Shown here one piece after another: positions 47,242-56,282 of a stretch of 64,000 nt of DNA. The position numbers and the translations under genes are program-made. The number at the start of each line of letters is the position of its first letter. Positions within the stretch are counted from its first letter, which is position 1. The notes beneath the pieces were generated by a model, which was given only the letters and a program-made list of their open reading frames with translations, did no database searches and was not told the origin of the DNA. The DNA is from an uncultured Verrucomicrobiae bacterium (lineage in GTDB: Bacteria > Verrucomicrobiota > Verrucomicrobiia > Limisphaerales > AAA164-E04). The stretch is taken from contig OX638380.1 of the NCBI GenBank assembly GCA_951813855.1, positions 4,184,518 to 4,248,517 on the forward strand, given 5' to 3'.

Positions 47242-47724
47242 GATAAAATACTGAATTGGGTGTTCACCAAAGTGTCAGCCGTGAACCGTCGCAACGTAGC
47301 TCGGCTGCATCGGCCGGTTCGGTGGATTTGGATTTTAATGTCGGGACTATTGCCCACTTCAAGGTGATCAGAACGACGGCCTTGCAGCCCGACGGCAAAT
47401 GTTTGCTAGGCGTTTTTTTTGAAATCGCCGGAGAAGTGCGTCAGGGACTCGCCCGCCTCCATCCGGACGGTGCCTTGGACGAATCGTTTGATCCTGGAAC
47501 CGGGCCCGCCATTGCGAATTGATGCCACCGTTTCGACGGGCGGCCTAATGATCAAATTGACTTTCGTTTTGGTGCCCGGTTGGGATTACGAATTTCAGAT
47601 GTCGGAAGATTTAAGGCGTTGGGCCATGTTGGTTTTTGTTCGAGTCGAGGGCGAGGTTCCCAACCTCGACGATGCCGTCACGGCAGGAAAAGATCACCGA
47701 TTCTATCGCTTGCGGATCAAGTGA
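47242..47724 (+). pseudogene. Delta-60 repeat protein, frameshifted C-terminal relic
   Basis: Three frames join into the end of a delta-60-repeat protein. The first (from 47242) gives a repeat end FTKVSAVNRRNVARLH. After a shift near 47312 comes GSVDLDFNVG, then TALQPDGKCLLGVFFEIAG and EVRQGLARLHPDGALDESFDPGTGP. After a second shift near 47510 comes a C-terminal sandwich of the type PGWDYEFQMSEDLRRW ending HRFYRLRIK. Such proteins are long, secreted and very common in Verrucomicrobia. Only the last two repeats and tail remain, and no start is present. Confidence 0.72.
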
Positions 47725-48128
47725 CCGGCTCGGAAGAGGGGAAACGGGGTAATTCGGAATCTTCCGGAGAACCGAGTCGGCTCGGTGACTTTCCGGTTTG
47801 CCGGCCTCTTGGCGGAGGGACGACACGAGGCGCGCTCAGTGCCGTCGAGGTCGGCACGTCAGACGGCGGCCGGAACAGGTGCCGGCGGGTCTTCCGTTGT
47901 TTTGCATCGCTTCAGCTCAAACGAGGTTTGGCGGAACGAGGCCTGATTCAGGGTGCCGGAAAAACGCACCGGGCGGGGAGACCGGATTCGGACTTTCGTC
48001 TTGAGCTTTTCGGTTGAATCCGGTAAGGTTGACCCAACAACCGGGGGTGATGCGATTTTGGAGCGGACCGTGGGGCTTTGGCCTTGGGCGGCTTGAACTC
48101 GTGATTTTCCGGCGGAATACTGCCTTTA
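47725..48128. other. Intergenic region
   Basis: 400 bp between the delta-60 relic and the second cytochrome-DUF1549/1553 gene. Short frames exist, but none has recognisable family features. It presumably contains the promoter of the downstream genes. Confidence 0.45.
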
Positions 48129-50546
48129 ATGACCGTTGCGCGAATATGTTGCCGATTGGCCGGAGGATTGGTACTTATCGGCTCGATTACGAATTCGGTC
48201 CTGGTCGCGGATGTTACGTATGCCGGGGACATTAAGCCGATATTTCAAGAGCATTGCTACGCTTGCCATGCCGGCGATCATCCCAAATCCGGGTTTCGTC
48301 TCGATACCGGTGCTTCGGCTATCGCCGGAGGGGAGCGGGGGGCGGCCATCGTCCCCGGACAATCGCAACAGAGTTTATTGATTGCCGCCTTGCGGGGGGC
48401 GCATGCGCAAGTGCCGCCGATGCCGTGGCGCCGCACGCCCTTGAGAGCGGATCAGATCGCCCTGATAGCCGCATGGATTGATCAAGGAGCCGTAGTTCCC
48501 GAAAACGAAAAACCGGATACGTATATTCATTGGTCGTTCATCGTCCCCGAGCGGCCTCCGGTTCCGGTTGTCGAGCGTGAATGGCCGAGAGCGAATGCGA
48601 TCGACAGATTCGTTCAAGCCCGGCTCGTTTTCACGGAATTATCGCCGTCGCCCCGAGCGGATGCCGCCGTATTGTTTCGCAGGATGCACTTGGATGTGAC
48701 CGGCATCCCGCCGTCGCCGGAAGCGATCGAAAGTTTTTTGAACGACCGCTCGCCGAATGCGATCGGCAAGGTTGTCGACCGGCTGCTTCATACCCCGTAT
48801 TTCGGGGAACGTTGGGGACGCCACTGGCTCGATGTCGCGCGGTATGCCGATTCCAACGGTTACAGCATCGACGGTCCTCGATCGATCTGGCGTTATCGCG
48901 AATACGTTATCGATGCCCTGAACACGAATCTTCCCTTCGATCGATTCGTGACCGAACAACTGGCCGGAGACTTGATACCCGGGGCCGGTTTGCGGGAATT
49001 GATCGCCACTGGGTTTCATCGCAATACCCAAATTAACCAGGAAGGGGGTATCGACCGGGAGCAGTTCCGAATCGAAGCGGTGGTCGATCGGGTGGCAACG
49101 ACGGGAACTGCGTTGATGGGGCTGACCATAGCTTGCGCCCAGTGTCACGACCATAAGTTCGATCCGATCAGCCAGGAAGAGTATTTCCGGTTTTTCGCCT
49201 TGTTCAACAATCAGGATGAACCGACGGTTTCCGTTCCGACGCCGGAGGAAACGGCGGCGAGGGAAAGGCATCGCCGCGAGGTCGAGGACTTAAATCGAGC
49301 CTTGGAGAAAACGGAGGCTGAAGTTCGCAGTGTTGTGGCGGGCGAAAGAAGCCTGTCGCCTTGTGAACTCGAAGGGATCGACGCCCAACATCGTGCCTGG
49401 TTAGCCAAAGCTCCGGCGGAGCGGTCCGAGGAGGAAACTTCGAAACTGATCGCGTTGTTTCAACAACGCGACCCGGACTGGACCAAACTGAAAGAACGGC
49501 AACGTCAATTGCAACGCGACGCTCCGAGAATGACCACGACTATGGTGTTGCGAGAGCGGCAGGAACCACGGAAGACCCATGTACATATCAAGGGCGATTT
49601 TACCCGAAAAGGAAAGTTGGTGAATCCGGGAGTGCCGACGGTAATGAACCCCCCGGCCGATACTTCCGACCGGCTCGATTTGGCTCAATGGTTGACCTCT
49701 CCGGCCAATCCGGTAACGGCTAGGGTGATAGTCAATCGCATTTGGCAGCAGTACTTTGGGAGAGGATTGGTAGAAACCGAAAACGATTTCGGCACCCAAG
49801 GAACTCCGCCCACTCACCCGGAGCTTCTGGATTGGTTGGCGGTCGAATTCATGGACAATCATTGGAACGTCAAATATCTCCATCGCCTGATTCTTAATTC
49901 TCACACCTACCAGCAGTCTTCGCGTTTCGATCCGGAACTGCATGGCCAGGATCCCGGTAATCGATTGCTGGCTCGACAATCCCGGTTGCGGCTGGAATCG
50001 GAGATCGTTCGTGACGTGGCCTTGGCGGTATCCGGATTACTGGTCGATCGGATTGGCGGTCCCAGCGTGCATCCGCCGCAACCCGAAGGGGTAATGAAAT
50101 TGGGGCAAGTGCAACGCAAATGGGTTTCGGACCGGGGCGCCAATCGTTACCGCAGAGGCATGTATACCTTTTTTTGGCGCGCTACTCCTCATCCGGCGTT
50201 GTCCGTTTTCGACAGTCCCGACGCCTTCAGCGCGTGCAGCCGGCGCATTCGCTCCAACACTCCGCTTCAAGCGTTGACCCTGCTCAACGATCCGGCGTTT
50301 CACGAAATGGCTTATGCGTTGGCGACTCGAATCGCAGGCTTGGACACCGAAGACGTCCGGGACCGAGTCGAGCAAGCTTTTCGTATCGTCCTCGGGCGAA
50401 CGCCCTCCCTCGAAGTAACCGCGAGGCTAGCGGCGACGTTGGAAGCTATCGATTTGGCTCCGGGCGACGAATCGGCGCCTCAAAGTAGGTGGCAAGTGCT
50501 TTCGCGGATCCTTTTGAATCTTGATGAAACCATCACTCGTGAATAA
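48129..50546 (+). CDS. Cytochrome c-like / DUF1549 / DUF1553 protein
   Basis: 805 aa, compact version of the protein at 37920. Signal sequence at about 8-28; cytochrome-like domain with heme motif CYACH (Cys43, Cys46, His47). The DUF1549 part includes PYFGERWGRHWLDVARYADSNGYS and the second motif CAQCHDHKFDPIS near residue 335. A charged helical linker (about 370-460) joins to the C-terminal DUF1553 (NPVTARVIVNRIWQQYFGRGLV, SFDSPD-like VFDSPDAFSACSRR, NTPLQALTLLNDP). It lacks the two inserted beta-domains of its paralogue. It ends inside the start of the DUF1501 gene (23-bp overlap), so the two are coupled. Confidence 0.9.
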   Translation: MTVARICCRLAGGLVLIGSITNSVLVADVTYAGDIKPIFQEHCYACHAGDHPKSGFRLDTGASAIAGGERGAAIVPGQSQQSLLIAALRGAHAQVPPMPWRRTPLRADQIALIAAWIDQGAVVPENEKPDTYIHWSFIVPERPPVPVVEREWPRANAIDRFVQARLVFTELSPSPRADAAVLFRRMHLDVTGIPPSPEAIESFLNDRSPNAIGKVVDRLLHTPYFGERWGRHWLDVARYADSNGYSIDGPRSIWRYREYVIDALNTNLPFDRFVTEQLAGDLIPGAGLRELIATGFHRNTQINQEGGIDREQFRIEAVVDRVATTGTALMGLTIACAQCHDHKFDPISQEEYFRFFALFNNQDEPTVSVPTPEETAARERHRREVEDLNRALEKTEAEVRSVVAGERSLSPCELEGIDAQHRAWLAKAPAERSEEETSKLIALFQQRDPDWTKLKERQRQLQRDAPRMTTTMVLRERQEPRKTHVHIKGDFTRKGKLVNPGVPTVMNPPADTSDRLDLAQWLTSPANPVTARVIVNRIWQQYFGRGLVETENDFGTQGTPPTHPELLDWLAVEFMDNHWNVKYLHRLILNSHTYQQSSRFDPELHGQDPGNRLLARQSRLRLESEIVRDVALAVSGLLVDRIGGPSVHPPQPEGVMKLGQVQRKWVSDRGANRYRRGMYTFFWRATPHPALSVFDSPDAFSACSRRIRSNTPLQALTLLNDPAFHEMAYALATRIAGLDTEDVRDRVEQAFRIVLGRTPSLEVTARLAATLEAIDLAPGDESAPQSRWQVLSRILLNLDETITRE

Positions 50547-51966
50547 TCCCGAGACGGAGTCGCTGGAAGCTCGATTGACTCGCCGGCATTTTTTCGGCCG
50601 TTGCGGTTTGGGTTTGGGTGCCGTGGCACTCGGTGAATTGCTTCGTCAAGACGGTTGGGCCGCACCGAGTCCTCGCCAATTCGCGCCCCAAGCGCAAAAC
50701 GTCATTTATCTGTTCATGGCGGGCGGACCTTCCCAATTGGAGTTGTACGACTACAAGCCCCGGTTGAAGGCATTGAACGGCCAGGCTATTCCGGATTCCT
50801 ATTTGGAAGGGCGCCGGTTCGCTTTCATGAATAGCACTTTCAAGGAGCGTTCGACGCTCTTGGGCAGCCGCCGGGAATTCACCCAGTATGGCCAGTCGGG
50901 GATGTGGGTATCGGAATTGCTGCCGCATATCGGAGGCATCGTCGACGAGATCACCATGGTGAAGTCTTGCGCCACCGAATTGTTTAATCACGCACCGGCC
51001 AAATTGTTCATGAACACCGGCAGCGGGCAGTTCGGTCGTCCCAGCATCGGAGCCTGGGTAACCTATGGTATCGGTAGCGAGTGCGACGATTTACCCGGGT
51101 TTGTCGTGCTTCAAAGCGGTTCTCGAGGACCACGGGGCGGAGCGGTTAATTGGGGCAGCGGCTTTTTACCTTCTAATTACCAAGGCGTGCCGTTCCGGGG
51201 GCAAGGCGATCCGATTTTGAATTTGACCCCGCCGGACGAGTTTTTCGCTCGATCTCAAAAACAGGTGATCGATGAAGTCAACCGACTGAACTTGCGACGC
51301 CTGGCGGAAACGGGAGATCCGGAAATCATGACGCGAATCGCGGCCTACGAAATGGCGTTCCGAATGCAGAGCAGCGCTCCGGAACTGATCGATTTATCGG
51401 ACGAATCGCAGGCCGTTCTCGATCTTTACGGCATTAGTTCGGACGAGCCTTCTTATGCCAGGAATTGTTTGCTCGCTCGGAGGTTGATCGAACGGGGCGT
51501 ACGCTTCGTTCAGTTGTACCATGCCAACTGGGACAGTCATGGCGGCCCCGGCGAAACGTTGCAGGGAGATCTGGAGAAGGTTTGCCGGCAGGTGGACCAG
51601 GCTTCGGCGGCGTTGGTCATGGATCTGAAGAAGCGGGGCCTATTGGATCAGACCTTGGTTGTTTGGGGAGGCGAATTCGGTCGGACGCCGATGGGAGAAA
51701 ATCGCAACACGACCGGCCGCAATCACCATATCGATGCGTTTACGACGTGGTTCGCCGGCGGGGGCGTTCGTCCCGGTTTTCAACTAGGCGAAACCGATGA
51801 ACTCGGCTTCGAAATCGTTCGAGACCGCGTCCATGTCCACGATTTGCATGCTACCATGTTGCATTTGTTGGGATTGGATCACAAACAATTGACTTATCGG
51901 TTCCAGGGAAGGGATTTCCGGTTAACCGACGTGCACGGGAACGTGCTCGAGAAGATGTTGAGCTGA
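50524..51966 (+). CDS. DUF1501 protein, exported (second copy)
   Basis: 480 aa from ATG 50524 (a TTG lies one codon upstream). Tat-like leader TRRHFFGRCGLGLGAVALGEL. Fold landmarks shared with the copy at 41819: VIYLFMAGGPSQLELYDYKP, GMWVSELLPHIGGIVDEITM, LVVWGGEFGRTPMGENRNTTGRNHH, and DLHATMLHLLGLDHKQL. It forms the usual pair with the preceding cytochrome-DUF1549/1553 protein. It is clearly diverged from the first copy, so the pairs are old paralogues rather than a recent duplication. Confidence 0.9.
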   Translation: MKPSLVNNPETESLEARLTRRHFFGRCGLGLGAVALGELLRQDGWAAPSPRQFAPQAQNVIYLFMAGGPSQLELYDYKPRLKALNGQAIPDSYLEGRRFAFMNSTFKERSTLLGSRREFTQYGQSGMWVSELLPHIGGIVDEITMVKSCATELFNHAPAKLFMNTGSGQFGRPSIGAWVTYGIGSECDDLPGFVVLQSGSRGPRGGAVNWGSGFLPSNYQGVPFRGQGDPILNLTPPDEFFARSQKQVIDEVNRLNLRRLAETGDPEIMTRIAAYEMAFRMQSSAPELIDLSDESQAVLDLYGISSDEPSYARNCLLARRLIERGVRFVQLYHANWDSHGGPGETLQGDLEKVCRQVDQASAALVMDLKKRGLLDQTLVVWGGEFGRTPMGENRNTTGRNHHIDAFTTWFAGGGVRPGFQLGETDELGFEIVRDRVHVHDLHATMLHLLGLDHKQLTYRFQGRDFRLTDVHGNVLEKMLS

Positions 51967-51981
51967 ACTCGACGGCGGATC

Positions 51982-52746
51982 ATGGCGCGCTCAATCAGAT
52001 TTGGGATTTGGATTATCTGGATTTCGGTCGGCCTGGGGTTGCAGGCCGCCGGGAAGCATATCGTGTTCCTCATTGCCGAAGACGAATATCGCGCCTCCGA
52101 AACGTTGCCGGAATTCGCCAAAGGGCAATTGGCCGATAATTTCCGGATTACTTTTCTTCGTGCGGAGCCTGAGGATCGGAACGCCATTCCGGGTATGGCC
52201 GTATTGAAACAGGCCGATCTGGTCGTCATGTATGTGCGTCGCCGCGCATTGCCGGCGGAACAAATGCGGCATTTCAAGGACTGCCTGCGACGGGGGGTTC
52301 CACTGTTGGCGTTGAGAACTTCCAGCCACGCTTGGGACACCCGGAATCGGGCTCCTGCCGGTCTGGAAGAATGGAAGGCTTTCGACGCCGAGGTATTGGG
52401 AGGCAATTATCAGGGACACCATGGTACGGGCAAGCGAACCGTGATCGCGTTAGTGCCGGGAATGGATGCTCATCCCTTGGTGAAAGGCATCGACATTACC
52501 CGGTTGATTGGGCAGGGATCCCTGTATCGAACTTCACCGCTGGCACCTTCGGCTCAAGTCATTTTAACCGGTTCTATCGTCGATCAGAAACCCGAGCCCG
52601 TGGTGTGGACTCATCGGTATGGGAAGGCTCCGGTGGTTTATTTGTCGCTGGGGCACGCGGAGGATTTCGCGCAGTTGGAATTTCAGCGGCTCTTGCGTAA
52701 CGCTGTCTACTGGCTGACGACTCCAGACCGGGTGGGATTGCGTTGA
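51982..52746 (+). CDS. ThuA-like (trehalose-utilisation type) protein
   Basis: 254 aa with an N-terminal signal sequence (about 6-24). ThuA proteins have a class I glutamine-amidotransferase-like fold and are linked to sugar (keto-disaccharide) metabolism. Visible pieces are HIVFLIAEDEYRASETLPEFA, LKQADLVVMYVRRRALP, GVPLLALRTSSHAW, VLGGNYQGHHG, and a C-terminal PVVWTHRYGKAPVVYLSLGH, all typical. It follows the DUF1501 gene by 15 bp, so it is probably the third gene of that operon. Its 3' half has a diverged second copy at 62155-62882. Confidence 0.87.
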   Translation: MARSIRFGIWIIWISVGLGLQAAGKHIVFLIAEDEYRASETLPEFAKGQLADNFRITFLRAEPEDRNAIPGMAVLKQADLVVMYVRRRALPAEQMRHFKDCLRRGVPLLALRTSSHAWDTRNRAPAGLEEWKAFDAEVLGGNYQGHHGTGKRTVIALVPGMDAHPLVKGIDITRLIGQGSLYRTSPLAPSAQVILTGSIVDQKPEPVVWTHRYGKAPVVYLSLGHAEDFAQLEFQRLLRNAVYWLTTPDRVGLR

Positions 52747-53173
52747 TCCGGGCGGCGGTCCGAATCCGGGCTGACCGGCGGCGTAAGCGCGAACGGTCTT
52801 TGTTCTCGCGGGGTTGCCGCGATACGTCCGGACGGCTGAACGATTGCCGTTGAAACCGGGACCGTTGCAATTGGTCTGTCAAGGTGTTCGGGTGATTGAT
52901 CACGGTCGAAGATCTCATTGTCGATCCGACTTTTCCTTACTTCTGCCGACTGGCCCAGCATCCCATCCCGATGTGTTCTTTCGCCTTGAAGACAGCAAGG
53001 AACGGCTTGGGTGTTCATTTGATCGAATCACTTGGAAAATGGTTTTTGTTCGGGCAATCGTCGCTCCGACAGAAATCTTTCGGCAGAAAGGTTGTTATTC
53101 GAAACGCTTATGCTAGGTTTGGTATTTGGGATGAGGATGGAATTGAAAATTGGCGAAACGATTTGGAACTGAC
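52747..53173. other. Intergenic stretch, partly duplicated downstream
   Basis: No gene supported. The first ~80 bp after the thuA stop match the sequence following the broken thuA copy (62883-62965), so the duplication includes 3' flank. The remainder is unassigned. Confidence 0.5.
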
Positions 53174-53414
53174 ATGGCGAGTTTTTTCGAATCTCCCATT
53201 TTGAATTCTCCTTACGAATATCCTTCTCGCCATTGGGAACTCCAAGAGGACGGTCAACCTACGCAACGCATTATCGAGGGGCGCCGTCAATTTTCGTTCA
53301 TCACTCCGATTCCCAAGCCGAGAAAAAATCGCCAGGATCAGGATGAATTGGTTTTCGCCGAAGCGGCTTCAAAGCTGAGAACCGACGATCAGCAATACGA
53401 TTTGACTCAAGTTA
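53174..53414 (+). pseudogene. Restriction-helicase N-terminal fragment (BPTD_3080-like)
   Basis: From ATG 53174 the frame reads ASFFESPILNSPYEYPSRHW, then ELQEDGQPTQRIIEGRRQFSFITPIP. This is the N-terminal signature I recall for BPTD_3080-family DEAD/DEAH restriction endonucleases (type III-like, about 900-1000 aa). It breaks off after about 80 residues at the IS630 insertion point and no continuation is found in the window. The part kept lies before the helicase motifs, so it cannot be active. Confidence 0.7.
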
Positions 53415-53416
53415 TC

Positions 53417-54566
53417 AATCATTGCAAAAGTAATGTCATGTAATTATATATCGAGTATCATCCAATTTAAAGTATGATTGGACCATTCCCATTTTCTTTT
53501 GGATGGATTGCATAATGTTTTGAATTTTCTGTTGCATCGTCTTTTTGTTGGGTATCATTATTTTAGCTAATCTTTGCTTTAAATGGTTCCAAACCTGCTC
53601 ATCGGGATTTAATTCAGGGCTGTATGGAGGAAGATATTTCATTTCAATACTATCGTTTTCGGCTACGAACTCTTGGGTATAATCTGCTGTATGATAGCTG
53701 GCGTTATCACAAACAACAATTATTTTCCGTCCCACATCATTAGAGAGTTTCGATAAGAACTCACAAAAACGCTGGGCATTCATTTTTCCTTTGAAAATGT
53801 TAAATATCATCCGCCCGTCAGCGGATATGGCTGAAACTAGTTTAATCGAATAGCGATCCCCGGCATCTCGAACTACCGGCGTGACACCGATTCGAGACCA
53901 AGTGGTTCCTCGATGATAATCAGCTCGGACTGACGCTTCATCCAAAAAGAGAATTAGGGCATTCTCTTGCTCAGCTCGTTGTTTCAAGCCTGGAAACATC
54001 TCAAGATACCGTTTGATTTTCTTCTGGTTTTGTTTGTAAGACTTGTGGATGGGGCGCTGGGGAGTTAATCCCATAGAATGAAGCAATCGACTGATGGTGG
54101 AAACGTGAACCGACACCCCGAATTGTTGTTTCAATAACACTTGCATGGTTTTGAGACTCCACAGGCAAAAGTCGAATTGAAATTGCTTGGGATTTCCCAT
54201 AGTCACCGCGTTGTATAACCATTGAGCCATTTCTTCTGTAATCTTACGGGGACGTCCTGATTTAGGATTGTCTTTAAGTCCTTCGTAACTCCCAGTCGAA
54301 AACCAAACGAGCCAGCGAAATACTGTGCGTGCTGACATACCCATTACACTGACAACTTCAGCTACGGTTGAACCATTTTTAACTGCTTCTACCGCAGTTG
54401 TTCGTAGTTCATAGGTATAGTGATTACGAGAAGATTGAGTTGGTTTATTGTTCACGTCTTTATAGACATTCGCAATACAAAAAACGTTGCAAAAAATATA
54501 TATATATTTCATTTTTCGGATTAATAAATTCCTGATCAATTATGACATTACTTTTGCAAAGATTGA
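53417..54566 (-). mobile_element. IS630-family insertion sequence
   Basis: Complete small element. Terminal inverted repeats, counted with the flanking TA, match over 27 bp with one mismatch: 53415-53441 against 54542-54568. The element is flanked by TA dinucleotides at both ends (53415-53416 and 54567-54568), the target duplication expected for this family. It separates the restriction-gene fragment from the IS1634 remnant. Its base composition is much richer in A+T than the host genes, pointing to a recent foreign arrival. Confidence 0.88.
53436..54512 (-). CDS. IS630-family transposase
   Basis: About 358 aa from ATG 54512 (GTG 54455 and TTG 54539 are alternatives). N-terminal helix-turn-helix part (STVAEVVSVMGMSARTVFRWLVWF, then a GRPRKIT linker). 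The DDE catalytic domain has the first Asp in LILFLDEASVRADY, the second in KIIVVCDNASYHTA, and the Glu region in YLPPYSPELNPDEQVWNHLK. All three acidic positions are intact, so it may be active. The stop lies inside the left terminal repeat. Confidence 0.92.
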   Translation of the reverse strand: MKYIYIFCNVFCIANVYKDVNNKPTQSSRNHYTYELRTTAVEAVKNGSTVAEVVSVMGMSARTVFRWLVWFSTGSYEGLKDNPKSGRPRKITEEMAQWLYNAVTMGNPKQFQFDFCLWSLKTMQVLLKQQFGVSVHVSTISRLLHSMGLTPQRPIHKSYKQNQKKIKRYLEMFPGLKQRAEQENALILFLDEASVRADYHRGTTWSRIGVTPVVRDAGDRYSIKLVSAISADGRMIFNIFKGKMNAQRFCEFLSKLSNDVGRKIIVVCDNASYHTADYTQEFVAENDSIEMKYLPPYSPELNPDEQVWNHLKQRLAKIMIPNKKTMQQKIQNIMQSIQKKMGMVQSYFKLDDTRYIIT

Positions 54567-56173
54567 TATATTGACCGAGTGCCCAATCATAAATCGCCCC
54601 CGGCCATTCTGATTCGGGAATCCTATCGAGAAAACGGTCGAGTTCGTAAGAGAACCCTCGCTAATTTATCCAAACTGCCGGCGTATGCCATTTAGGCTTT
54701 GGAGGCGGCATTCCAAGGAGGGACGGTTTTCTCCTTTGATCGACTTCGAGAAACTCTGGAAATCACCCGTACGTGGCAGCATGGGCACGTGGCGGCAGCA
54801 CTGGGCTCTTTGCGCCGCTGCGAACTCGAAACACTGATCGCCTCCAAACGAAGCCGAAACCGAGATCTGGTCACGGCTATGATTGTCGCTCACCTACTGG
54901 ATCCTCAATCAAAGTACGCTACGGCTTGCCGCCTGGATCCGCGAACCACGGCCATCAGCTTGGGTGCGGAATTGAGCCTCGGCAACGTCACCGAGAACGA
55001 GCTGTACGAAGCCATGGATTGGCTGTTGGCACGGCAAACGGCTTTAGAAAAGCGGTTGTCACAACGTCATTTGACGGACGGGGACTTGGTGCTTTACGAC
55101 GTCAGTTCCACTTGGTTCGAGGGCCGAACTTGTCCTTTGGCACGGTATGGTCACTCGCGAGACGGCAAGCGCCATCGGTTGCCATTAGTTTTCGGACTGC
55201 TTTGCGATCAAGCAGGTCGACCGATTGCGGTCGAAGCGTTTCCGGGAAATACCGGCGATCCGGCTACCGTGGCTTCGCAGATCACCCGGCTGCGTCAGCG
55301 CTTCGGCTTATCACGAGTCGCCTTGGTTGGGGATCGCGGCATGCTCACTGAAGCCCGCATTCAAAAAGACCTCAAACCCGCCGATATCGATTGGATCAGT
55401 GCCCTGAGAAAACCGGCCATCCGCAAACTGACCGATCAGGGCTTGGTGTCCCCGGAATGGTTCGATGACCGCCATATGGCGGCCATCGAATGCGAAGAGT
55501 GGTATCCTGGCGAACGGCTGATTGTTTGCCGAAATCCCTTCTTGGCCGAAGAGTGTCAGCGGAAGCGCGAAGACCTACTGCAAGCGACGGAACAAGGGCT
55601 TCGGGTGGTGACCGAGGCTATCCAACGACCGAAACGGGCCTATCGAGGCAAGGAAAGAATTCAGCGACGAGTCGATAAAGTGCTCGATAAACACCGGATG
55701 AGAAAACACTTTCTCGTCACGATCGCAGATGATTCCCTGACTTGGCAGCGCCGGGACGAAAACATCCGGAAGGAAGCCGCATTGGACGGGATCTACCTGA
55801 TTCGCACCAGCCTCCCCGCAACCCAAATCAGCGACGAAAAAACCGTCCAAGCCTACAAGAATTTGAGTTCCGTGGAACGGGCTTTTCAATGTTTCAAAGC
55901 CAGCGATCTACGAATTCGCCCGATTCATCATCGAACGTCCGATAGGGTAAAAGCTCATTTGTTGATCGGCATGCTCGCTTATTATGTCGAACGTCATATG
56001 CGGGAATTACTGGCTCCCTTGATCTTCGCCGACGAAGAAAAACCTCAGCGTAAGTCGCCGGTCGATCCTGCTCGCCTCTCGTCCTCCGCCCGGAAATAAG
56101 CGGCGAGCAAGCAAACGACTGAAGGCTTGCCGGTTCAAGATTTTCGAGGCGTGCTTCAGTCCCTCTCCAGTCT
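54567..56173 (+). pseudogene. IS1634-like transposase, 5' and central part
   Basis: The frame starts abruptly at the IS630 junction, without its initiation codon: YIDRVPNHKSPPAILIRES, then GRVRKRTLANLSKLPAYAI. A TAG at 54693-54695 is followed in the same frame by a 466-codon open stretch from 54699: HGHVAAALGSLRR, LVLYDVSSTWFEGRTCPLARYGHSRDGKRHRLPLVFGLL, RVALVGDRGMLTEARI, and the Glu-containing SVERAFQCFKASDLRIRPIHH. A TAA at 56097-56099 is again followed in frame by AASKQTTEGLPVQDFRGVLQSLSS. The frame then stops at an insertion at 56173 and resumes at 61918. Two in-frame stops, a missing start and a split make it inactive as written. Confidence 0.85.
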
Positions 56174-56282
56174 CAGACTTCCTGACACGATCGGACCAGA
56201 AAAATGGGGTTAAACCACCAAAAGCCAGTAAATACGCTTTTTTTTGGAAATGAGAGATTGATTATTCTTGCATGATGCGTTA

